A DNA stretch of 64,000 nt, taken from positions 75,137,501-75,201,500 of the forward strand of contig JAZHRO010000013.1 in assembly GCA_037157565.1 (NCBI GenBank), read 5' to 3'. The stretch comes from Thalassia testudinum (lineage: Eukaryota; Streptophyta; Magnoliopsida; Alismatales; Hydrocharitaceae). The translations under genes and the position numbers were made by a program. Within the stretch, counting starts at the first letter, position 1; the number at the start of each line of letters is the position of its first letter. The notes beneath the pieces were generated by a model that made no database searches, had not been told where the DNA came from, and saw only the letters and a program-made list of their open reading frames with translations. Shown here piece by piece: positions 1-12,906 of this stretch.

Positions 1-2422
1 TCTCTCCATTTCTCTCTTAGGTTCGCTCTCCCAGAGCCTGCTCGAGTATACGGGTCGGGTATATGCGCCTGGGACTAGGCCACCAGCGTGTGGTGGTGGG
101 TGAGGTGTGCTAGGCCTAAGTAACCGAGTCGAGCCAGGTCCGCGGGGGGTGGTCGCGGACGAGGCCGGGTGAGCAGGTGAAAGGGACCTCACCCTGTATG
201 ACTGAGGCAATAAGCCTCAGTCACTTTCCAATTTATGTGCTGCGAGGCGCTTGAAAACTCATGAGGTGGGACTAAACGTCCCACCCTTCTGCCTGTGTTC
301 CCACAGCTGAAGGCGCGAGCAATTTCAGCGCCAGCTGAGGTCTTCAATGCTAATTGAAGACCTGGAGTTGTGCACGGAGGTAATCCGCGCAACCTGGGTC
401 CGTGTCGTGGGGCTGGAAAGGCCTAGAGCTGCTTGCGAGCTTGCTCCAAGCTCGGCGTCAATGGCGGCGGAGGCTCGGGACCTAAAATCAAGAATACGGC
501 CTTGCGGCCCTGTCAGAACACTTGTCGAGCTTCGCCTGAGCACGGCGAAGATGACTCGGGGGTCAGCGTGGTGTGAAGATACTCAGTGATCAATATCATG
601 TCAATCTGGAGCTTCTCAACAAATTCTATAGGCTGAAGCTCAAAAATGACTCACTGGAGCTCCAGTGAGTCCAGAAAAATTCAAATTATGTTCAGAATGG
701 TGAATTTTTGCCATTTTTGATCTTAAAAGGATCCTGAGGTTGCAAGGAACCTCAGAATCGCATTTAATTCTTCTTTAATTCATTACATGAATAATTAATC
801 AGTGAAATTCAAGTTTAATAGATTTTATTGGTTGAGGCTCAGGACTTGGTCTCCCACTCAAATGAGTAGTTGAGACAAGTCGAAATGTAATTGCGATCAT
901 AAATACTTAATTAATTTTAAGTTTTAACTACTCCTAAGCTGCCATTGACAGCGAGCTCAGGAGCTTAAATAGAATTAGGTTTTTAAGTTATGTATAGTAT
1001 TTAATCAAATTAAAATGATAATTAGGATCATTTAGTGATGAGTTGATGATGGAGGATCCATTGGATGTGAAGCTAAGTCAGCTACTGCCGCCATAGACAG
1101 TAGCAATAGCTGTTGAAGGTGGATTTGGATTAGGCGAATCAGTGATAACATTAGTGTTTTAATGGTTAAGAAGTGATCATGAGTGATAGAGGAAGGTGAT
1201 TAGCGAGTTCAAAAGACAAAACAAGAGCTCCAGCAAGCTCAGGGAGCTCACCGGAGTTGAGGAAGATGAACTCTGAAATCTAACATTAAGCTAAACTAAT
1301 TAACTAACTACCTAGACTACTCCTACTCCTACCTACTGTTACCTGGACGAAGGGGTCAAAGGGACTTCGTCGACGGCTCATGACAAAGGGCGAAATCAGA
1401 GGGTATGAGGAAGATCTCCGACGGGCGAAAATGGATGGAGCAGAGGATCTCCTTGGTCGTCGCCTTTGTCCAGAGATGCGGCAGACCTCAGTGAAGTTCC
1501 TAAGCTGATCAGGATGGACGGAGGAAGTCGGAAGATGATGTGGAGAATCGCCGGAGTTGTAGACGAATGGCCTATTGGGTTGGCTGCAGTGAAAGATGAG
1601 GGAAGGGAGCCAACTTACAGAAATAGAGGGGGTGGGGATCTATTTATAGTTGACGGTAATGAAGAGGGCGGTGGAGTTTGGACGAAGGAGAAGCTAGGGG
1701 AGGTTAACCACCGGCGTCGTCTCTGACGACGATGAGGTTAACTCCCACCTAAAATTAGGATTAAAAAATCATCCAGACCAATGGATGAGAATGGAATGAT
1801 GAGCACAAGCTCCAGGAGCTTGGAGAAGGTGGAATGACGTCAGATGTGCAGTGATCGAGTGGTGGAAACACCCTCTATCGTCAGCCGTCCAACCGGCTAA
1901 AGGAAGAAGAAGAAGAAGAAGAAGAAGACAGGGACCTCTGTGCGATGAAACCTAAGGACCTATAAGAAAATTAAGGATCCGATTGCAATGAATAATATGG
2001 ATCTAAATGTAAACTCAGGTTTTAAAGGTTTATTTTAACTTAGATCTTTTTCAACTTTTTATATATGATTATAAATAAGGTAATTATTATGTTTATACCT
2101 TAAATTTACATTATTGACCTTTTTAGATTAATTTATGAAATTAGATAAAGTTACTTAAGTTATTATATACTTAGATATACATTATGTTTAGTTAATTAAC
2201 TTATTAATTAAAGGAATGATTGATAAGATCTCGAGTCCAATTATTAATTAAATTGTTAATAATATTACTTGAATGATAAAGTATCATTTTAACTTATTTT
2301 AAGATCCTTTACTATATATCCCTTGTTTTATAATTAACCCATATATACTCATATCCTTAGCTAATTAACTAGGAAGACTAGTTAATTAGGGGTAATTAGA
2401 GATCATGATGAATCCCTCATCA
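1..2422 (-). repeat. Athila-type LTR, partial (minus strand)
   Basis: Read on the minus strand this begins with TGATGAGG at 2422 and follows the same order of blocks as the A-family LTRs at 31651, 43548, 51084 and 57132: a TGATGAG...CATCATGA start, a TATA box, then the block around 33480-33760 (a GGTGGGAC...GTCCCACC hairpin, a GGTGAGGTCCC stretch and Arg/Gly-like GC-rich repeats). The purine-rich 3' third lies beyond the window start. No polypurine tract adjoins position 2422, so this is a solo LTR or a 5' LTR rather than a 3' LTR. It is more diverged than the other copies and may be a subfamily. ORFs inside it are incidental. Confidence 0.72.
1640..1649 (-). promoter_or_regulatory. TATA box of the minus-strand LTR
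   Basis: CTATAAATAG on the minus strand, at the place where the other A-family LTRs carry TTTATAAG or TATAAAAG. It is the probable core promoter of this LTR. A 40-nt inverted repeat (1703-1742) lies just upstream of it, as in the other copies. Confidence 0.55.
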
Positions 2423-5057
2423 TGAGCCTATGAGCACACACTATGATATAATACAATTTTGCGCTACGACCCTCTCGGTCGTCAATGCAGGGCACAAAGC
2501 AAATTCGAGCATGTGTGGGTGTGTGCATGTGCACGTGCCCAGGTGTGTATGTGCGTAGGTGCGTGCATGTGGGGCCGTGCGGGCATGGATGCGAGTGGGC
2601 CTGATGAGCCTAGTATTGTGCATGATCTAAAAAAACAAATAATCCACCTAATAAAAACTAGGCATGGGTCTAGTAAGATTTGGTCCCAACCGTGAGGGTG
2701 CTGTGTATCCTCAAAAAGCTCATGCCACTCATTAAACAAATTTTTACAATCGAATGGAATTAATGGGTTAAAGTTGATTTTAAATGTGGCTAAGTGTAGA
2801 GGATTTAAGAAGGTACAGTGAAGAGTTAAGTAAAGGAAGAGAGGAAAAGAGTTAAGGAAGATAGCTTAAGGAAAAGAAGAGCTTAAAGAGGAGAAGACTT
2901 AAGAAGAAAAGAATAGGCTCGGCAAAGAAAGAACCTAAAGAAAATAAAAGGAAAAATTAAGGAAGAAGTTAAAGAGAGTAAGAGAGAGAGATAAATAAAA
3001 AGAAGATAAGTAAGAAGGCAGAGAGATGAAGAAAAGTTAAGAAATGTTTGAATGAACTAATCAGACATCCATCACATATATCAGAAGTCTAATTTACATT
3101 TTTAAGTCGTCCATTCTTTTTCTCAGACGTCTGGCTCAGAGCTAAAACTGTTATATTACATGTTTTGAGCTTTAATTGTTGTAAAGGCATTATTGATCCT
3201 TGTGTTATATTTTATGTTTTATATTCTTATAATGTTTTGTAATAAATAATATTTCTATTTGATTTTTAATGTCAAATACTTCTTGTAAACACATTTCTTT
3301 TCATATGCTATATTCATGTGTTTAAAGTATTGTTAATTATAATCTGATTGATTAAGTAGATAGTAATTGTGTTTAAGGATTAATGGTGAATTATACTTAC
3401 AATTGTGTCTCCTAGTGAACGACCTAGACTCAATTAGTTAAAAAATAATAAAAATTTAAAATGTTAGATTAACTTGATCTTATACTACATTTACAATATT
3501 AATTCGAGTTAATCTAAGTTACTTTCTGATGTAATTAATTAAGTATAATTAATTTAATTAACTATGTTGAGAATTAATGCACCAGTTATAGGTGGGTGGG
3601 TGTGTGGCAGGGGGGGTTTTGTAGTTAAGATGCTCTTTATAGTCAAAATTTAGGAAAGGAGGAAGTTGTTACACATGAAATTTTAGTAAAATTCCACCTA
3701 TGATTGAAATATATTTCAAGATATGTAATAAAATATATATAACACTATCCAGGTAAATACATAAAAAATAATTATAATTAGACATATAATTTATATAAAA
3801 TTATAACTTTATCACCTTGGTTGGTGCAGTTGAGACTCCTTTGACTTTGACTTAAGCTCGAGCCTATCTTTATCTAAGCTAAAGATTCTATGAGTATTTG
3901 TCAAACTTTTCCTCTCTCGTATTTGCCTCATTGTTATTACATTCAAGTGACATCGCAAGACCGGAGTACCTTGATAAACCCATCTAAAAGGTCTTTTCAT
4001 TATTTTTTTAAGCTCCCACCATCCTTTTACCTTCTCGAATATTTAGATATGGCCAACATTTAATGCACGTTAATTGAGAGAAATTTTGCTAGAAAAATAT
4101 CATGTTTTCAGTCACGTGTATGTAAATACTAAGTCATTGTAATATTTATGTAAATTAAAAATTTTCAATGACATTTGTACGAAAATTAGAAAAAAAAGAG
4201 AAAGAAAATCGACGGCGGAGGCCCGCAGAGATGCACATTACACCCAAAACCGTGGACCCGAGTTCTTTTTCCCTGGAAAAGTGCGGTGGATGAAAGGGAC
4301 CCAACGAATATCTTCAGGATTTTTTTTGTACCAACCATCCCCAAAGATTGAATGTTGTCGTGAAACTGGTGAGTGGGGGATAACATTCGCCCATAGATTG
4401 CATGGTGGTATCCCCCTCGGTTTTTTTTTTTGTTTAAGATAAATATTCTTTCAGTAGGATTGAATGAAACACGGAAGGTAAATCGAATACCTTTGTAAAA
4501 AGGGAGAAAAATGCTCACGAAATAGAAAAATTCACTTCCTAATGAAGGAGATAAAATAATAAAAGAATGAAAAATAAAGGGATAGAAAAAACAATGAATT
4601 AATGTAAATAAAAAGAATACGTTGTAATGTATTTTATAACGTATAAAGTGACAATGACAATTTGAACTTATTTTAGATGAAAATCACTTTCAATAATGAA
4701 AAGTCATATTTTTAATGAGAGATTATTTATCACTAATGAAAATATAAAATATATCCATGTATTTTTATTTTTAATTAATATATTTTATTTTTAATTGATG
4801 TATTTTATTTTTTAATTAGTTAAAAATCACTATCAAGTAATATATTTTAATTTACTTGATTTTTAACTAATAAATTTTTATTTTTAAATTATTGATTTTA
4901 ATTTTAAATTAATTAATTGTGATCCTACATTATGAAAATAGATGATAACAAATATTTCCGTACTATGGTGTAAATTAATAAAAAAAAACACCCGTGATAA
5001 GAGAGTTATGATCACGTTCCCCCAATCTGAATCAGCAATATAACTCCAAGGTAACAC
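2423..5057. other. Intergenic AT-rich sequence, no gene seen
   Basis: No convincing coding region or complete transposon. 2511-2583 is a purine-pyrimidine alternating GT/GC/CA-rich patch of Z-DNA type. 2800-3060 is strongly purine-rich (AAGA, GAAG, GAGA). 3060-3150 carries a GACGTCTGG motif like those of the D repeat family. 4817-4869 is an AT-rich foldback with arms around TTAGTTAAAAATCA and TGATTTTTAACTAA. Short ORFs here show no recognisable protein. Confidence 0.6.
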
Positions 5058-5225
5058 CTGCCGCACCAAAGAGATTGTATACTCTTGCTGGACTACCGTT
5101 TGGGGTTGCATATGTAAGTTTGGAATATTCATCAAGTACTAGACACTGGATTGGGAATAGGAACTGCGGAGGATACGGTCTATGTTCTTTCTCGACCGAT
5201 CTCAATCGAGTCAAATTAGATAGGT
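5058..5225 (-). pseudogene. Exon-like fragment of unidentified gene
   Basis: On the minus strand an ATTTCAG acceptor-like site precedes 5225 and a CAG|GTGTTA donor-like site follows 5058, bracketing 168 nt with an open frame of about 55 codons. The peptide has balanced, protein-like composition (for example HRPYPPQFLFP, DEYSKLTYATPNG, ARVYNLFGAAG), unlike the surrounding AT-rich noise. I do not recognise the family. No neighbouring exon was found on either side, so it is either a captured or relict exon or a chance open frame. The splice sites are inferred from consensus only. Confidence 0.3.
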
Positions 5226-8200
5226 CTGAAATTATATAGTTGTAAATTTAGTGTCCTCCTAAACCATTAAAAAGGAAGGTGTGAACTAGGACACTTGATA
5301 GACATGTGTATATGATGTTTATTATATTCAATCATATATTTATATCTAATGAAAGTTAAAATACAAAGAACCTTTCTTACAATGATCATCTATCTTATTG
5401 TGAGATCAAATTTTGTTGTCTTCTCTCGTAAGTAGGTCATTTTTATCATGCATAGAGATTGACCCTTCTTTGTTTATTTCGATTAGGTATTCTTAGGACA
5501 TTTGATTAGTGGTAGGTACGCCGGATGCAGTTGACTTAAACACTACGGTTGTGCAACTTGTGTTTGGTGGAAGGATAATGATTATATTGAGATAAAAAGT
5601 AAATAATAAAATAAAATAATTGATATTGAGATGTTATAGATTTTTATAATTTTTAAAAAGAAATAAATATTTTTTAATATAATATTAATAATCGACGATT
5701 AAAGATTATCCCTTTCTTTGGATTCAATTTTCAGACCACCTGTCCTCAACCTGCTACAGCATTTCAACCCCGTAGTTATCCTTCAGGGAAATGTGACCTC
5801 CGTGTAAATGGAAAATTATAATTGTTAATGAACGTTACTCATCACCAAATCAAGACGTGGCTTGCACATTTGAAAATAAGTGTTTCTCTCGGTGTCTTCT
5901 TTTTACCGGGTGGTTCGAAGATTTTTTTTTTGTAGAAACCGCTCAAGTTGGCTTTCTTTGTCTCGACGGCTTCGATATTTGTTGTAGAAATAAATGAAAT
6001 AAAAAAAATATATATAATTTGAAAATTTCTCCGAACCATATATAAACGATAAAATCTACATCAACATCTAACTTGCTAGGTCCACGTTAGTATTTTATGG
6101 TTGATAATATTAATTTTTAACGTTGTATTTGGTTGATAAATTAATTATTTAACTCGTTAATTAATTTATTTTTTTTATATTGGATTAAGTGAATTTTATT
6201 TAATGTAAAGTTAATCTATTATTTTTATAAAATATTTTAATTAATTAAAACATTCAAATATGTTAACTCATTTATTACATTACTTTAAATTATTCCACAA
6301 ATTTATTTTCTTTATCAAATAATATCTAAAATATCGATCCCATGGGAAAGCGACACCATAATCTAGATGTTGGAATACGCAAGTTTTCGCAAGCTATCAT
6401 GATGTAAAAAATTTCCAAGATTCTTACGGTAAATAAAATTTGAGATTTTAGGTTGGAGAAGAGCTATATTAAAATAAGAAAATATTTGGATAAATGAAGA
6501 GCGGTAATTAGTTGAAATATGAGAATAAATAGTGGGATAAAATGATTAATAATATGTTATGATATTGATAAATAAATTTTTAATATTATCATATATGTGT
6601 GAGTATATTGATGTGATATAATAAATATATTTTAATAGATATATTATATTTAAGTAAATATATTTTAATATATATTAATGTTGATATAATTTAATAAGAT
6701 AATTTAATATTAACTGACGAAGTGAAATAAATTTCATCCCTTTAATTTATTTTTAACAATTTGTTGATTTAAAGATGACTCTTGAGTTATACTTCAATTA
6801 AACAAAACTTTATTTGTAACACGGATATTTGAAAATCCATTGCAACGAAGATTCCTCCGCCCAAGGGATTCAATTTACAACAAAATTTGTTAAGATTGCT
6901 TTCGGATGAGGGAAAAAAAAAAGTAGTGATCGATGTTATTTGGTGGGATAATATTTTTATTTGGAAGCAGAAGCGGATAAATCTTTATGAAAAGTTAAAA
7001 CTAAAAAAAATGTAAAACGTGACAAATTTTGTAGCATACGTAGCATACGGACACCGTGGATATTATTTGGGTTATTTAAATAATCTATTTAAATAGTTGA
7101 AAATATATCAATTTTTTAATTATTTTGATTATAGGTTGGATTAAGATTCAAATTGTAAAATTTACATGAATTTTGAATTAATTGATAAGTGAATTATATG
7201 TAATTTAAATCACTCAAACAAACAAAATTATCCAATCAAATGATTCGTGGGTCAACCCCACCAACCTAACTTGAATTTAAATATACAAGTAAATTAATTT
7301 GAAAGTGATATTGACATATTTTTTAGATGCTTTGTTATTGTAATTATATATGATATTTGATTTTTTATATGATAGATGAAGGATTTTTTTGTTATTATGT
7401 TGCAAATTCAATTTGTCAAAAAAAGGTCTTTCTTTGTTGATAAGCATATACAAAATTTAAATTTTAATCGATCTAGATCAACTTAAACTTAACCTGAATC
7501 AAATCAAATTTAATTTAATTTTGATGAGTCATCCGTGGTCATTTTATTGACTCAAATCAAATCCTGAATTTACTCAAATCTATCAAATTGCCACTCCTAC
7601 ACACAATTGTGGTGTGTGTGATTTTCTATAAAATAATTATTATTTAATATAATGAAAATTAAAAAATAATGTAAGTTCCATTATCTAGTAGGCCCACCCC
7701 CATTTAAAAAAGATATCACTTTGTGAGTTAGTTGGTACATGGATATTTTTTTGTTTTTAACAAAAATACATCCCTCCAAAATAATTTTGATGATTTTATA
7801 TATCGAGGTAAAATAATTCTGAAGATAATTTTTATGATTCTATCTCAATGTAAAATAATTTTGAAAGTAATTTTTTTGATTTTATATTAATTTAAAGTGA
7901 TTCTAAAATTAATTTTTATGATGTTGCATCTATATATTTTTAATTTTGCATCGATGTGATTTTGATTTTGTATATTATATTTTTGATTTAAAAATAGTGA
8001 TTTTTTTTTTTGAGTGGTGGTAAATTTTATCATATAATAATACTTTTGTTTTGTTTTGTTTTTTTTGTTGTATAAATTAGAAACACCTAACGTCATCTTT
8101 ATTTTTTAATTTACTTTTATAATTATTTCACCTTATTACGTCGTAAAATATGTCACTCTTTTCTTTCCACCTGATTGGAATTTGGGATGTCCTCCCGTAA

Positions 8201-8300
8201 TTTCTCTAAAAATTCGGCCCCAAGTTTTTGATGTAGGTCTACCGCAATAGTTGCTACGAAAAAGTCCAAAACCTTGTTTTAACTTTCTTGGCAATTAGAT
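5226..8300. other. Intergenic AT-rich sequence, no gene seen
   Basis: Very AT-rich, with many TTAATTAA-like stretches and no open frame of protein-like composition. 6100-6330 (GTTAACTCATTTATTACAT-like) resembles part of CBP1 intron 1 around 10320-10400, suggesting a shared small dispersed repeat. I could not define its ends or terminal repeats. Confidence 0.5.
7778..7935. repeat. Diverged short tandem repeat, about 42-bp period
   Basis: Four imperfect units begin AAAATAATT or AAAGTGATT at about 7778, 7810, 7852 and 7894. The last three are spaced by exactly 42 bases, the first by 32. Each unit continues with TAATTTTTATGATT-like sequence. This is a small, old AT-rich minisatellite. Confidence 0.55.
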
Positions 8301-9019
8301 GGAATGGATCAGGTGGAACAAATCCGCGTCGTAAAAAGGGACGAGGCCATTAAGGTGGGATTATTACGGAAATGCCCCCCTGGTTTCCCGCCTTGCCCGG
8401 GCCCACCGTTCGACGAGGGTGCACGAGGGTTGATCCCGACGGACGGCCCTGATTCGTTTTCTACTTCCGTCCTGTACGCGAAGATAAAATCGTGAAGAAA
8501 GGATGAATGATTAAAGAAACCCTCGGGCTTATCCAAACTTTCCCGCTGCCGCATACCGCGGCGGATGGGGCACCGATCTTGTTATCGCACATTTTCACAC
8601 AGCCCCTCGTCTTTTTATCATTCTGTGGTTGAAGGACAGGAAGGCTCGCGGAATCTGGATTTCAAGGAATCAAGATCTGGAATAAGTGACAGATTTAGGC
8701 AGGATATTGGTTTTTTACTTTCATGTGCAGCCATCCATCTGGAATTATTGGATCAAAGAACATTACGTAAAATTTCTTAAGTTTTAAATGTATAAGAAGT
8801 GTTAATTTTCTACTATGCATTCTCCTTTCATGTATACTAACTTTTAAAATCAAAAGTTATTGACTCGTGACAGAAAAGATACAAACCAACTTTTACATCA
8901 CATGTATATCGGTAGATCTTAATCAGAACCATAGCTCCATCTTTTCCTATCAATCCAAAAGTCGACCTACACTTGTAATCACTCAACTCGCATGATCTTT
9001 GATCAGATGGGTAACCCTC
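8301..9019. other. GC-richer region upstream of CBP1
   Basis: Composition rises from AT-rich to GC-rich at about 8330-8640. Open frames occur on both strands (8304-8495 plus, 8309-8554 minus, 8565-8780 plus), but none has a recognisable protein. It may be distal promoter sequence of the gene at 9228 or an unrelated degraded segment. No firm regulatory site was identified. Confidence 0.4.
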
Positions 9020-9136
9020 CCCATCCCACACACAATCCCGTTATAGAAAAGAAACACGAAAGTGTCTTTCCAATTAAAGAAAAATACAAGGGCTTTTAAG
9101 ATATTAACCCCCCATCGCAGACACAATCCCGTTATA
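9020..9136 (+). promoter_or_regulatory. Probable CBP1 core promoter with duplicated 26-bp segment
   Basis: A 26-base segment occurs at 9020-9045 and again at 9111-9136 with two mismatches, 91 bases apart. Both copies end CAATCCCGTTATA, so each carries a TATA-like element, and the second (TTATAAG) lies about 90 bases before the ATG at 9228. This fits a core promoter with transcription starting near 9160-9170. Promoter function is inferred from position and motif. Confidence 0.5.
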
Positions 9137-9227
9137 AGCCGCGGTGGAGACGGTGTGGAGCGAACATCGGAAGGAGAGAGAACCATCGGATAACTTCGAG
9201 GGATCCCCAGAAGCAAAAGAGAGAACA

Positions 9228-12200
9228 ATGATTGGCGTCGTCGGCCAACTCCGTTCCCTCCCGTCGCAGTCCTCCGCCGTCGGATCCGCGGACTTGCGCC
9301 GGTTCGGACGGCCTAGATCCTCCCCTGGGGTGTGCCGGGCGGAGAGGCGCGGGGTCGTCCCGAAGCTCGAGCCCTTCAGCAGGAGCCGCATCGAGCGCCT
9401 CATGGATGACCCCCCCCTCCTCAAAAAGACCGAGAACAGCCTCAGCGGTGCGCCTTCTCATCCCCCTCTTCTGTATCGTTTCTCTTGTTTTTTGTTTTAT
9501 TTTGTCCCTTAATTCCCGTGACTGAGCTGAAGGTGAGGAGGTCCTCTGCCCACCCGTTTGGATGTGAAATTATACCGGCTCCTCCTTGGATTTATCCTTT
9601 GGTTTGAAGAACACCCTATGTTTTCGATAACTCCCCCTACGCGTCTCTTCCTCCCCCTTCTCATCCTCCCAAGGTTGATCTGGCGGAACTAAGGACGACG
9701 TGAAAATGGTATTGTGGCGGCGAAGTGAGGCGGTGCAGGGAGAGCAAGAACAGGGGCTATAGATGGGTAGCGTACGATAGAGATTAGCCATAGGGGAAGA
9801 GTAGGGATGTTAGCCATAGGGGGTGGTGTCCGTAGCAAAATAACTCCGGGGGCGGGGGGTGGTGGGGAGGGGGAGAAGGGGTTCCTTAGCAAAATAACTC
9901 CAATTTTTATTCAGCAAACGAAATACTCATTTGATCTTATCAGTTTATCGGACCTTAACCTCCTTAACCAAAGAGAAGAGGCCAATTATACTGTTTGGAT
10001 GTAAGATGCAGTAGCAATTTTTTTTTTTTTTAGCATGGAATGTATCGGAAGGAATATAAAAATATATTAGAAATATTTGGGAAAAGACTTATTATTAGAC
10101 TTTCCTGTTTGAATAAGTTGGAGGGTATAAGTCGGGGACTTATCCCTTGATGCTACCTTTCCTCTATCTGGAAACGACGAACGTTGGATCCCACGGATGT
10201 TTGGTATGTGGGATGGGGAGGGGGTGGTTAACCACTCATTGTTAGTCCACTTAATTTGCCTGCAACTTGTGTCAAGCTTTTAACATGGGTAAAGTTATTT
10301 TATCTTTTATGAATAAATTTAATCAACCAAATCACCTATATGAGTTAACTCACTTATTCCATCATTTTACTAACGTTTCTTTTATATTCCTCTAGTTATT
10401 CGCAAATCTATTCCCCTTATTGGTATATTCTTGGGATAAGACGGTGGTAAGTCTCTCTCCTTCCCAAGAAATGGTCCAATTGAATGATCAGACCAGAAAG
10501 GAGGGCAAAAAGTATGCAACCTGAACTCGGAATTGCCTTAAATGGCAAGAGATCTTTCTATTTCACTTGAAACTTATCTGAAATTGACTTTGCTTGTTAT
10601 GGAAAGGGTAGAGGTAAGAAGGTTATTTGGATGGGTAGAATGGAATGGAAGAAGTGGATTTGGCTTTGGGAGGGGGACACTTTTCTGGAAATGGAATACT
10701 TATCCAAAAATCCGCCTGAAATAGCAAAGTCAACAGAGACTTAGAGGATGATGGCCGTCGTAACTGATTTGCTGTGCTCAATGTGGTACTTTGATTCCAT
10801 TGTTATTTTTCAGGAAAAATAGTTTGAAACTTGCTTTATGCCTTTTAATATATTCAGTAAATCACCTATTAATCTAAAAAAAAGGAAACTAAAACATCTG
10901 GCTACTGAAAGAGGCAATTTGCCTGCAAAGCCCAGTCTTTGCATTTAACACTGCATCCTTTTCCCTTTTTGGTATATTTGCTAGGCAGAGGATCTGGATC
11001 CTTGGGATGGTAAGAGTTGAAAAATGTTTTAAAAAGCAACAAATTATCTCTAGTAACGAAAAATTATGATTTTTCAACTGAAATTGTTATTTTACTCTTG
11101 TCCAATAACATAGGAGAAGAAAGATTTGCAGATAAAAGGTAGTTTTTTTTTTTTTTGTGTGCAGGTGTGTGTGGAAAGCTATCGTCAGAAATAGTTTTTC
11201 ACGGGAAAGCTAATTTTATTTTCTTTTGCATGGATTTGCACCGCTGGTTTTTAGCAGCATTTTTCAGGGACTTTAGCTTGTCCCAGAATCCTTCATTCCA
11301 TGGGCAACTCAGAAAACTCTCAATAAGATCTCCAAACAAAACGAACCCCCCTCTTGGATTTGGATCTGGTCATCTTCTTAATCCAATATTCCAATTGAAA
11401 ATAAAACCAAAACCAATCTTTTGTACACGGCAACACCTGCAACAACTTTACACAATATCTTTCTAAAATTAGTTTTGTCCCAAAATCATAACCTTCAAAA
11501 TCCCGCAAAGGATTGTAATAAAAATGATAGGTTTTGGCAGTTTATGAGAAAATGAGAAAGGTATGGTTCCATAGAGGAAAATCAGGGGAGGTGAAGAGGA
11601 GAGGTAAGTAGAGATCATATAAAGTCTGGGTATTAAGTAGAGTTATGTAGCCTAGATGGAAAGCAAGAGGGATGGAAGCTAGCCCTTGAGCCCAGTTAAA
11701 ATTTGATCAGATTGTTCTTTTTTTCTGGTTGGATTTCGAAAATTGAAAGGTGGACACAATTTTGGATCCCTTGATTGTAATTCTTTTACCAGTTTATCAA
11801 ATTGGATTTTCTGAAATTTTCAAAATTTCCGGGAAGTTCTCCAAACATTAATCGAAAAACAACATAAAAATCCATTTTTCCTCGAACATATTGTTTTGGT
11901 AATCACATCCAAACATGTCCTTGAGAAAACTTATGTTCAGAGTTTCCTGGAATTTGAATGCTTGTGATGCTTCGACTACCAAGTTCTGATCCTTCCAAGT
12001 TTACAGGATCGTGTCACTACTTTCCCATATTACATTGTAGATCCCAATTTTTGTATTCTAATTAAGTTATGTTCTACTACGAGACGTTTTTATTTTATTA
12101 GATGGAAATATTGTATAGATCTTCCTTTTCATAAAAAGGAAAATGGTATAGATCATACGAGGGAATGCTTCCTGTAGCAATAACTGTAATTATATTATTG

Positions 12201-12906
12201 GAAACTCTGTTTCAATTAAAAGAATGCTGAATCTCTTTTAAGAGGGAAACAGAGAGAGAGAGAGCTTTTGCTATTATCAAATAAGATGTCAAGAAACTAT
12301 TGCCATATCACCTTTATTTTGTCTAAAAACAAGACATTCCTTCAGTCATAGGAAATTGCTAGTGACTCATTTGTTCCAAGTTCTAATTCTATGAATTTTT
12401 TACATGTATTCTTCCAGACTACTGCTGCACTTTGGAGGGAGATGAATGCTACAGCTGCTGGAAAGCCTACTTCGAGTTCCTAGACCTCGAGGTAATTACC
12501 ATTAGAATCACATCTTAACCTTGCTTTGCTATCCTTGAACCTCACTTTGCAACTTAAACCCGCACGCGGCTTTCAGCAAATGATGCCCAAGGAGGACCTC
12601 GAGAAGCTCGTGCGTGGAGCAGGTGGCATAAAGACCCTCATCGGTGTCGTCCACGGTCTGCCTTCTATTCTGGGGAAGGACAGGAGCAAGGGGGATGCAC
12701 AGAATCCTGCAGCTGCCACAAAGGCAGTGGCGGTGGAGGAGAGGCCAAGGCCCTTCCCTATCCCGGATGGGATCCCCAAGACAGCGGAGGAGCTGGAGGA
12801 GGAGGAGGGTGCATTGATGCCGGACTCCCCTTGGACCCGACTGCTACGCGCGCGAGGGCGGATGCCCGAATGGTACACGCCTCGGCCCGACCACGAGACC
12901 GATTGA
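9228..12906 (+). CDS. CBP1: CCG-binding protein 1 (CBP1)-like, three exons
   Basis: Exons are 9228-9447, 12418-12491 and 12577-12906, with GT..AG introns in phase 1 and phase 0, giving 624 nt and a 207-residue protein. Residues 1-44 are Ser/Arg-rich with few acidic residues, like a transit or low-complexity leader. Residues 45-58 (PKLEPFSRSRIERL) begin the conserved core. Exon 2 encodes a Cys-rich stretch with C76, C77, C84 and C87. The C-terminus has an acidic run (EELEEEEG), MPDSPWTRLLRARGR and the terminal DHETD. I recognise this as the plant CBP1/MEE14 family; in Arabidopsis CBP1 binds the central-cell regulator CCG and transcription machinery and affects pollen-tube guidance. The ATG at 9228 was chosen because the longer frame upstream (from 9144) has only a GTG start. 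The reading frame is intact, GC-rich and contrasts sharply with its surroundings, so the gene is probably functional. Confidence 0.82.
9448..12417 (+). other. CBP1 intron 1 (2,970 nt)
   Basis: The intron runs from a GGTGCG donor region at 9448 to a TTCCAG acceptor at 12417. It holds a G-rich quadruplex-prone run at 9848-9881 on the coding strand, a T-rich tract at 10018-10032, a second T tract at 11143-11156 and a short GA repeat at 12249-12263. The AGCCATAGGGG sequence occurs twice (about 9786 and 9812). No nested gene or complete transposon was recognised. Intron 2 is only 85 nt (12492-12576). Confidence 0.7.

Noticed and set aside
8304..8780. Small ORFs on both strands upstream of CBP1
   Set aside because: Overlapping open frames on both strands in a GC-rich patch, with no recognisable family or splice context.
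9144..9227. N-terminal extension of CBP1 from a GTG
   Set aside because: No ATG in that stretch, it overlaps the expected transcription start region, and the ATG at 9228 begins a normal-length family member.
12573..12878. 101-codon minus-strand ORF
   Set aside because: Antisense shadow of CBP1 exon 3, caused by its high GC content.
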